DNA of 12,358 nt from CAVSWN01 sp046728115. GTDB lineage: Bacteria; Acidobacteriota; Vicinamibacteria; Vicinamibacterales; CAVVIG01. Where the stretch lies: NCBI GenBank assembly GCA_046728115.1, contig JBKPDW010000603.1, forward strand, positions 1 to 12,358. Reading direction: 5' to 3'. The notes below the pieces were generated by a model. The model ran no database searches and was not told the origin of the DNA. It worked only from the letters and a program-made list of their open reading frames with translations. Numbering within the stretch: position 1 is the stretch's first letter; each line of letters starts with the position of its first letter. Positions 7,619 to 12,358 of this stretch are shown here, piece by piece. The position numbers were made by a program, and so were the translations under genes.

Positions 7619-8076
7619 CGGACCTCGTGAGTCTGGGCGCTTCCTCGCGCCTTCCACTCGGTCCAGGCCGCGACGATCGCGTGGGAGCGCGTCGCCGTCA
7701 GCCACAGCAACAATAGGACGACAACCCAGCAGACGCGCGCCGTCAGAATCGGTTCAGGCGCGTCGAAGCCGGTCAGGCCAATGTGCGTGAGGAACGCGAC
7801 CATGCCGGCGATCGCGGCCAATCGCAGCCGTTCGGCCGCCGGCAGAGCCAGCCACTGGTTCACGCGCGCTGCGCAGATCGAGTCGCGCCAGACAGCGCGC
7901 ACGTAGTCGCCCATCCGCGATAGTCCACGAACTGGCAGGCTCGAATTGGCCAGCTGAATCAGGGTGCGATCGACCGCGTCATTAGACTGAGAGGGCTGCG
8001 ACAACCGGGATGAAAGATGTCCGCTCCGGAGGACTCGGCTGTTCGCCAGGATGGCGCGCAAGAACGCCGCGTTCAT
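7615..8076 (-). CDS. small hypothetical membrane protein
   Basis: A 153-residue protein that I do not recognise. The first 85 residues are polar and mildly basic (for example NDAVDRTLIQLANSSLPVRG), followed by two hydrophobic segments at about 86-103 (AAIAGMVAFLTHIGLTG) and 112-128 (TARVCWVVVLLLLWLTA), and a short basic C-terminus. It probably forms a two-helix hairpin with its long N-terminal domain in the cytoplasm. The real start is the ATG at 8076, which overlaps the previous stop as ATGA (8073-8076); the frame remains open upstream only as a shadow. Its own TGA overlaps the GTG of the methyltransferase as GTGA (7615-7618). Tight coupling on both sides argues that it is a real gene. A role as an accessory factor for the neighbouring membrane proteins is only a guess. 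Confidence 0.72.
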   Translation of the reverse strand: MNAAFLRAILANSRVLRSGHLSSRLSQPSQSNDAVDRTLIQLANSSLPVRGLSRMGDYVRAVWRDSICAARVNQWLALPAAERLRLAAIAGMVAFLTHIGLTGFDAPEPILTARVCWVVVLLLLWLTATRSHAIVAAWTEWKARGSAQTHEVR

Positions 8077-9176
8077 TCCTCGGTTCGATCGCGAGGGCCG
8101 GCCGGCTGAACAACTCGGAGAATTGGCCCGTGCACGAGGTAGTTCTCGGTTTCGAACGTGATCGCGCCGCCCGATCGAACGATCTGATCGCGATACTTCC
8201 AGCCAGACGCCGTATGCTGCAGCGGCATACGGAGAACTGCGGCGCGTGTCTTCAGCGGGACGTATCCGGTGCCGGAAACGCTCGCCGCATATGGACCGAT
8301 GTCTGGAAGCGTTTGCGAAAAGTTGAGCGAGAGCGTGCCCTGCGAGGTCTGCGACGGCTCGAGCGACTGCACAACGGCGCCGCGGATGATGCGCGAGATG
8401 TTTGGCGCCTGCGGTTCCTGAAACCGATCGACGTCGCCCGTCTTCATCAGGTCCAGCGCTTCTCCGATTGCGAACAAACGCACCTGCACTTCGGCCCACA
8501 CGCCGTCGATCCGGACTTCGTCGATCGCAAACCGGAGCGGCTTGCCTGCGCCTGTCGGCGGAAATGCGACGGTCTTGCCCGCCTCAATCGGCGTCCCGCT
8601 CACCGCACATGGTCCGGCGTCGTTGCACGACACGCGCAGCATCGCGGTCCGCTCCCCCCTGACGACGGGATCGACGGACACGACCTCGACCGGATGGTCA
8701 CTCTCCCCGATCCTGGAGCCGGCAGCAATGTTGGCCGCAGCTGCGCTCGTCCCGACGAACCGGCCGAGCACCTGCACCGGCGGCAGCGGCGGCAGGACGA
8801 TGGTGATCGCGTTCGGCAGCCGCGTCACTTCCTCCGTGAAATCGAACAACGCCAGGTCGTACGTTCCCACCGGCATGTCATCGAACACCACCTCGGCAAG
8901 ATCGCGCCGCTCGACCAGAAACCCGCGCGCGTCCAGCTTTCCGATCGTTGCCCTCATGAACGGGCGCAGGTGTTCCCCGGTTATACGGACGCGCTGCTCT
9001 CCCTTCTTGAAGACCAGCCGATTCGGCGTAACGGCAATCAGTCGCGGTGGAGGAGTGCGGAACAACAGATATGCGCCGTATCCGAGCGGCACGAGCACGA
9101 GCACGAACACGATCAGCGCGAAGTCGATCAGATTGACCTTACCGAACAATCGGCCGCGATCGTCGATCACTGCCAT
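8073..9176 (-). CDS. DUF4330-like membrane-anchored periplasmic protein with IPT/TIG-like domain
   Basis: A 367-residue protein. Residues 3-13 read VIDDRGRLFGK, the conserved opening of the DUF4330 family, followed by one membrane helix (about 15-39, NLIDFALIVFVLVLVPLG). The rest should be periplasmic. Residues 45-125 (LIAVTPNRLVFKKGEQRVRITGEHL and on; see positions 44-70) look like an IPT/TIG beta-sandwich, with the typical alternation of strands and a GTYDLALFD strand. The C-terminal part (325-356), with DQIVRSGGAITFETENYLVHG, matches the end of the DUF4330 domain. Function is unknown; placement between a GT-C-like protein and other glycan genes suggests a periplasmic role in glycan assembly or export. 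The ATG at 9176 overlaps the upstream gene by 10 nt, but a GTG two codons later (9170) forms a GTGA overlap and is an equally plausible start. Confidence 0.8.
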   Translation of the reverse strand: MAVIDDRGRLFGKVNLIDFALIVFVLVLVPLGYGAYLLFRTPPPRLIAVTPNRLVFKKGEQRVRITGEHLRPFMRATIGKLDARGFLVERRDLAEVVFDDMPVGTYDLALFDFTEEVTRLPNAITIVLPPLPPVQVLGRFVGTSAAAANIAAGSRIGESDHPVEVVSVDPVVRGERTAMLRVSCNDAGPCAVSGTPIEAGKTVAFPPTGAGKPLRFAIDEVRIDGVWAEVQVRLFAIGEALDLMKTGDVDRFQEPQAPNISRIIRGAVVQSLEPSQTSQGTLSLNFSQTLPDIGPYAASVSGTGYVPLKTRAAVLRMPLQHTASGWKYRDQIVRSGGAITFETENYLVHGPILRVVQPAGPRDRTEE

Positions 9177-10516
9177 GACTTCCTCGTCTCACCGCCAAAG
9201 CGCGCCATCAACACCGACAGTCCGAGCGCGCTCAGCGCGCTGAGGTACGGCAACGCAAACGCGCGGTGCCGCACGAGCGTGCCCATGTTGCCGCTGTTGA
9301 CGCCAACCGCCAGAAGCGCAACGGCGGCGTATCCAGCGAAGAGGCACGTCACCAGACCATCACGTCGGAGTCCGGCCGCGAACCCGATGACCGCGCTCAG
9401 CAGCACGAGATACCAGATGATTTGTTCGGGTAGATAGATGAGCTCCGACCGCGATCGCATCTGCCACGGAGCGGGGAATACGACGACGCTCACGATCCCG
9501 CGTCCGATGAACTGCCACGCCTCGTCCCACGTCATGCCTGCCAGCCCGCGTCTTCCGTAAAAACTATCGTCGAGCAGTTGGTAGGAGTGGCCGCGCGTAT
9601 ACGCATGGCCCTGATGCTTCAGCGCGGCGGCTCGAACGACGCTCATCGCTGCCGCCTGCACCCGCGGCGTGCGCAGCACCGGACCCGTCAGCAAGACCGC
9701 CAGCACTAGCGCCAGCGCGACTCTCCAGGCACGACGCGTGACGAACGCGCTCGCGACGCCCAACATGAGACCGAGCGCAGCGATCTCGACGGCCCCATCG
9801 CGAAGCGTCGCAAGGATCGCGACACCGGCGATCGCGCAGATCGCGGCGATTGGCCGCCACCGGACCGGCGCACGCGCGGTCATGATAGTGGCGCCGAGCG
9901 TCGACACGACGACCAGGAAGTTCAGCGACTCCTTGAGCGCGGCTGCCGACCAGAACAGAAGGCTCGGAAGAAACAGAACGAAGGCGAACACGCCGAATGC
10001 GGCCACCCGGCCAAACGCGCGCCGGACAATTCGATGGAGGATGATCGCGGCGCTGGCGTACAGCAGAATGTTGAACAGGTGTACCCCGTACGGAGCCGGC
10101 CCAACCAGCAACTGCAGAAATGCAGTCACCTGGACGTAGCTCGAACGTCCGTACAACTCGAAGATGTTCAGAAAAGATTCCTGACGAATTGACGCCCCCA
10201 GCCAGAACGCGCGCAGCCGCATCGCGCGAACGAGGTTGTACTGCTCGTCGCCGAAGAAGACGTTGAAGGGGACGTAGATCGTGTCCGGCGACCCGAAGAG
10301 GAACAGCGCCGCAATCATCGCGGCACGGACGGCCAGAGCGGCCACGAGCAGTCCCGCGATCCATCGACCTTCCCGAGCCGGCAGTCCGCGACGACTGCAC
10401 CAGATTACGGCGACGGCGCCGACGGCGAACCATACGCTCATCGGCGACAGCGTGTAAACAGCGCCCACCGCGATTCCGATGACGACGGCCCACACAGATG
10501 CACGGTCCGTTTTCAC
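9167..10516 (-). CDS. polytopic membrane protein, putative GT-C-type glycosyltransferase or polymerase
   Basis: A 449-residue, strongly hydrophobic protein with about ten or more predicted membrane helices. The first large loop carries FFGDEQYN (Asp90, Glu91), followed by an amphipathic stretch rich in aromatic residues. A later helix boundary has WSAAALKESLNF (Lys195, Glu196), and the C-terminus has NSGNMGTLVRHRAFALPYL. An acidic pair in the first periplasmic loop plus a Lys-Glu motif recalls GT-C enzymes that use polyprenyl-phosphate sugars (PMT/ArnT-like), and the GNxGTxxRHR-type segment occurs in membrane proteins of polysaccharide clusters. I therefore suggest a GT-C transferase or a Wzy-like polymerase, without being able to choose. 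GTG at 10516 is preferred because it forms a GTGA overlap with the previous stop; extending upstream adds about 100 Arg-rich residues that are only the antisense-like frame of the neighbouring gene. It overlaps the next gene by 10 nt. Confidence 0.8.
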   Translation of the reverse strand: MKTDRASVWAVVIGIAVGAVYTLSPMSVWFAVGAVAVIWCSRRGLPAREGRWIAGLLVAALAVRAAMIAALFLFGSPDTIYVPFNVFFGDEQYNLVRAMRLRAFWLGASIRQESFLNIFELYGRSSYVQVTAFLQLLVGPAPYGVHLFNILLYASAAIILHRIVRRAFGRVAAFGVFAFVLFLPSLLFWSAAALKESLNFLVVVSTLGATIMTARAPVRWRPIAAICAIAGVAILATLRDGAVEIAALGLMLGVASAFVTRRAWRVALALVLAVLLTGPVLRTPRVQAAAMSVVRAAALKHQGHAYTRGHSYQLLDDSFYGRRGLAGMTWDEAWQFIGRGIVSVVVFPAPWQMRSRSELIYLPEQIIWYLVLLSAVIGFAAGLRRDGLVTCLFAGYAAVALLAVGVNSGNMGTLVRHRAFALPYLSALSALGLSVLMARFGGETRKSWQ

Positions 10517-11592
10517 GATGCGACCTGCAACATGCGATCGAGAAATGCCGCGACCATCCGCTCGCGCGGCCACGATGCCGCCGTGCGAATGCCTGCTGCG
10601 GACAATCTTTCGCGCAGCGACCCGTCGTTCACCAGACGGTCGAGCGCGCGCGAAAGCGCGGATGAATCCGCGGGCGGCACGATCAGGCAGTTCTCGTCGT
10701 TGCGACCGAAGTCGGTCACTCCCCCGCAATCCGTCGTGACGACGGCGCATCCAGATGCCATGGCTTCGAGCGGCGGCAACCCGAATCCCTCGCGCAACGA
10801 CGCGAACACGAAGATGTCGCACCGGTTGTAGAACGCCGCCATGTCCGACTCACTCGTCGCAGCGATCCGCCGTGCCGGTACTCCTGGCGGCATCGGAATC
10901 GAGTCGGTCGACGCAGCGATCACGACGTCGAACGGTTTGCCCGCCAGCCGCGCGAGCGCGGCGATCACGTCGGGATAACCCTTGGTGCGCGCCGTCGTGC
11001 CGATGGTGCCGATCACCACGCGATCGTGTGCACGACCGGCAGTGCGGGGCTGGAAGGTCGACAGATTGATGCCCTGACCGACGACGAACGCATCCGGTCG
11101 CCGGACCTGGCGGCGCAGCCAGTCCGACACGCAGAGCATCGGTAGCGGCAGACGATAGCTCGCGCGTGCGAGCAGGTACCGGATCCATCGACTCGCGAAC
11201 GTTGCATCGGCGAGACGGCCGTGACTCTCCGCCTCGTCGCCTTGCAGGAAGTAGACGACGTGCAGGCGACGATGCAGAAGGCGCGAGAGGAAGGCCGCGT
11301 GAGCCGTCAGGTAGAAATTGGCGACGCAGACGTCGGCGTCGCGCGCGACCGCGGGGGCCAGTTTCACGTAGAAGCGCAACATCCGCAGAGAACGCGGACC
11401 CGCACCGGTGCCGAGCCGTTGAACCTCCACGCGAGAAGACAGATCCGATGGACGCTCGAACGTGTAATCGGGCACTACCAGGCGGACAGTCCAGCCACGT
11501 TCGGCCATCGCAGACGCGAGGAAGAGCAGCGTCCGCAGTCCACCGGACGGCGTAAACCCGGCGATCGGAATCGTGACTCTAAGCAACGCCAC
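10513..11592 (-). CDS. glycosyltransferase, family 4-like (GT-B fold)
   Basis: A soluble GT-B protein of about 359 residues. The N-terminal Rossmann half starts LLRVTIPIAGFTPSGGLRTL, with the glycine-rich acceptor-side loop. The C-terminal half has IGTIGTTARTKGYPDV, then FASLREGFGLPPLEAMASG, which contains the EX7E motif (Glu268 and Glu276) binding the donor nucleotide sugar, and then a TDCGGVTDF loop. It should transfer a sugar from an NDP-donor to a lipid-linked glycan at the inner face of the membrane; donor and linkage cannot be read from sequence. The start is uncertain: GTG at 11592 (14-nt overlap with the ACP gene), TTG at 11586 (8-nt overlap, giving MLRVTIP) and ATG at 11613 are all possible, and none has a clear Shine-Dalgarno. 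Its TGA overlaps the GTG of the next gene as GTGA (10513-10516). Confidence 0.88.
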   Translation of the reverse strand: MALLRVTIPIAGFTPSGGLRTLLFLASAMAERGWTVRLVVPDYTFERPSDLSSRVEVQRLGTGAGPRSLRMLRFYVKLAPAVARDADVCVANFYLTAHAAFLSRLLHRRLHVVYFLQGDEAESHGRLADATFASRWIRYLLARASYRLPLPMLCVSDWLRRQVRRPDAFVVGQGINLSTFQPRTAGRAHDRVVIGTIGTTARTKGYPDVIAALARLAGKPFDVVIAASTDSIPMPPGVPARRIAATSESDMAAFYNRCDIFVFASLREGFGLPPLEAMASGCAVVTTDCGGVTDFGRNDENCLIVPPADSSALSRALDRLVNDGSLRERLSAAGIRTAASWPRERMVAAFLDRMLQVAS

Positions 11593-11809
11593 GCTGCGCG
11601 AGCGCGTCGACAATGGCGCGATAGCTGGTCAGCGAACCGAGCTCCTCGCTCGAAAACGACACGCTGAACGCTTCTTCGAGCGCCATCACCAGGTTCAGCT
11701 GCCGGATCGAATCCCAATTGCTCGTCAGCTCCGCGGCCAGACTCTCGTGAACATCGGGTTCGGGCATCTCCAGCACCACGGCCAGGATGTGCCGGATGCG
11801 CTCGTTCAT
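11579..11809 (-). CDS. stand-alone acyl carrier protein
   Basis: A 76-residue acidic protein beginning MNERIRHILA. It has the four-helix ACP pattern and the attachment motif NWDSIRQLNLV, with Ser34 as the expected 4'-phosphopantetheine site (DSI instead of the commoner DSL). The following EEAFSVSFSSEEL matches carrier proteins that sit beside FkbH genes. The reading frame stays open well upstream, but the ATG at 11809 is chosen because it gives a canonical ACP length and shares one base with the upstream TGA. The likely role is to carry the acyl group loaded by the FkbH-like protein for transfer to a glycan; no ketosynthase, adenylation or thioesterase gene is visible nearby, which argues against polyketide synthesis inside this window. 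The gene ends in TAG inside the start region of the next glycosyltransferase. Confidence 0.9.
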   Translation of the reverse strand: MNERIRHILAVVLEMPEPDVHESLAAELTSNWDSIRQLNLVMALEEAFSVSFSSEELGSLTSYRAIVDALAQRGVA

Positions 11810-12358
11810 CACACGACCTGTTCGCCATTGAAAGTGACCGACTTGAAATGCGACGGCAGGACCACCCGACCGTCGAGAGCGCGGTGGAACAAACCCGACG
11901 CATCCGCGGCGAATCCCTGCGACGTATAGAACCCGGCCGCGCGCTGGTTCCTGGCGGTCGGAAGGTACTCGGCCACGATCTCGTGGTTGCCTCTGACCTG
12001 GCTTGCATACAGGCACGCCGCGGCCAGTGCGTCTTCGACGCCACGGCCGAGCGCACGGCAACTCATCAGCAGCGTGTCGATCTGAGAACGCCCGGCATCG
12101 TAACGAATGATCGCAACACCAACGATCCCGGAATCTCCGAGACGATCGCGCAGTCGCAGCGCAAGAACGTCGTGATCGCTCGATGCGGCGAAACCCCTGA
12201 TCTGGGTCTCCGTGTACCGCCTTGTCGTCAGGTTGAACTGATTGGTCTTCTGCGTGAGCTGTGCGACGCGGGCGACAGTGCGATCGTCCACCCGATCGAC
12301 CGCGACCTCCATCTCGAGACCGCGCAGATACTCCTCGATCGACATCGACGAGGCAGCC
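11809..12358 (-). CDS. FkbH-like HAD-IIIC family protein, C-terminal part (5' end cut by window edge)
   Basis: The frame is open to the right edge, so the N-terminus, including the HAD-type phosphatase/transferase domain expected in this family, lies outside; 182 residues are visible. The hallmark is the segment QLTQKTNQFNLTTRRYT, which is diagnostic of the FkbH family, followed by a GNAT-like C-terminal domain ending in NQRAAGFYTSQGF. In characterised relatives the protein loads a three-carbon glyceryl unit from 1,3-bisphosphoglycerate onto an acyl carrier protein; related proteins occur in surface-glycan clusters. An internal ATG at 12345 would start a 178-residue protein, but the codons before it (AASS) fit the usual linker ahead of this region, so I treat the gene as continuing upstream. 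Its TGA shares one base with the ATG of the carrier protein gene (TGATG, 11807-11811), implying coupled translation. Family assignment is strong; the exact acyl substrate is inference. Confidence 0.9.
   Translation of the reverse strand, partial: AASSMSIEEYLRGLEMEVAVDRVDDRTVARVAQLTQKTNQFNLTTRRYTETQIRGFAASSDHDVLALRLRDRLGDSGIVGVAIIRYDAGRSQIDTLLMSCRALGRGVEDALAAACLYASQVRGNHEIVAEYLPTARNQRAAGFYTSQGFAADASGLFHRALDGRVVLPSHFKSVTFNGEQVV

Larger units (their letters stand above)
1..12358 (-). other. single polycistronic polysaccharide operon, interior portion
   Basis: All thirteen genes run the same way and are joined stop-to-start. Junctions in transcription order are: TGATG at 11807-11811; 14-nt overlap at 11579-11592 (start uncertain); GTGA at 10513-10516; 10-nt overlap at 9167-9176; ATGA at 8073-8076; GTGA at 7615-7618; ATGA at 6557-6560; GTGA at 5427-5430; 2-nt gap at 4472-4473; 10-nt overlap at 3884-3893; GTGA at 1881-1884; ATGA at 619-622. 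There is no space for an internal promoter or terminator outside coding sequence, so the promoter is upstream of 12358 and the end is beyond position 1. No stretch longer than 2 nt is free of coding sequence. Confidence 0.85.

Noticed and set aside
9231..9244. Perfect 14-bp palindrome CTCAGCGCGCTGAG
   Set aside because: It lies inside codons for a Leu-Ser-Ala repeat near the end of the polytopic membrane protein; no second copy or regulatory context is seen, so chance from GC-rich repeated codons is enough.
8010..9437. A 475-codon open frame on the plus strand
   Set aside because: It is antisense to the DUF4330-like and polytopic membrane genes, its protein is rich in Arg, His and Asp without any recognisable domain, and it arises from the GC-rich codon pattern of the opposite strand.

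Overview
The window is one stretch of a GC-rich bacterial chromosome in which every supported gene lies on the minus strand, so transcription runs from position 12358 down to position 1. Thirteen genes follow one another with essentially no intergenic DNA: eleven of the twelve junctions are overlaps (seven are 1-4 nt overlaps of the ATGA, GTGA or TGATG kind) and the other is a 2-nt gap. The first gene (FkbH-like) is cut by the right edge and the last (Wzm-like) by the left edge. No promoter, terminator, RNA gene, mobile element or CRISPR is visible. I read it as the interior of a surface-polysaccharide (O-antigen or exopolysaccharide) biosynthesis and export operon of a Gram-negative bacterium. 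The phylum is a guess: the protein style and GC content fit Acidobacteriota or a similar soil lineage, but nothing here proves it.

Layout in transcription order. (1) Acyl supply, 12358-11579: the C-terminal half of an FkbH-like protein and a stand-alone 76-residue acyl carrier protein. (2) Assembly and membrane block, 11592-7615: a family-4-type glycosyltransferase, a 449-residue polytopic membrane protein with GT-C-like Asp-Glu and Lys-Glu motifs, a DUF4330-like membrane-anchored periplasmic protein and a small two-helix membrane protein of unknown function. (3) Tailoring and sugar block, 7618-3884: a SAM methyltransferase with a zinc-ribbon-like N-terminus, a second glycosyltransferase, then WbpB/WlbA (UDP-GlcNAc-uronate 3-dehydrogenase) and WbpD/WlbB (the matching 3-N-acetyltransferase). 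(4) Modification and export, 3893-1: a 670-residue fusion of a polytopic GT-C-like membrane domain with a periplasmic SGNH-hydrolase-like domain, a third glycosyltransferase with a basic C-terminal tail, and the ABC-2 permease Wzm, truncated.

Working model (inference): WbpB and WbpD make a 2,3-diacetamido-2,3-dideoxy-uronic acid nucleotide sugar. The 3-aminotransferase (WbpE) and the 6-dehydrogenase (WbpA) must be encoded outside the window. Three cytoplasmic glycosyltransferases assemble a glycan, the methyltransferase may cap or decorate it, and Wzm with an ATPase encoded further left exports it. The FkbH-ACP pair, with no condensing enzyme in sight, and the GT-C/SGNH fusion suggest an additional acyl or glyceryl decoration of the glycan. 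That combination is the least ordinary part of the window.
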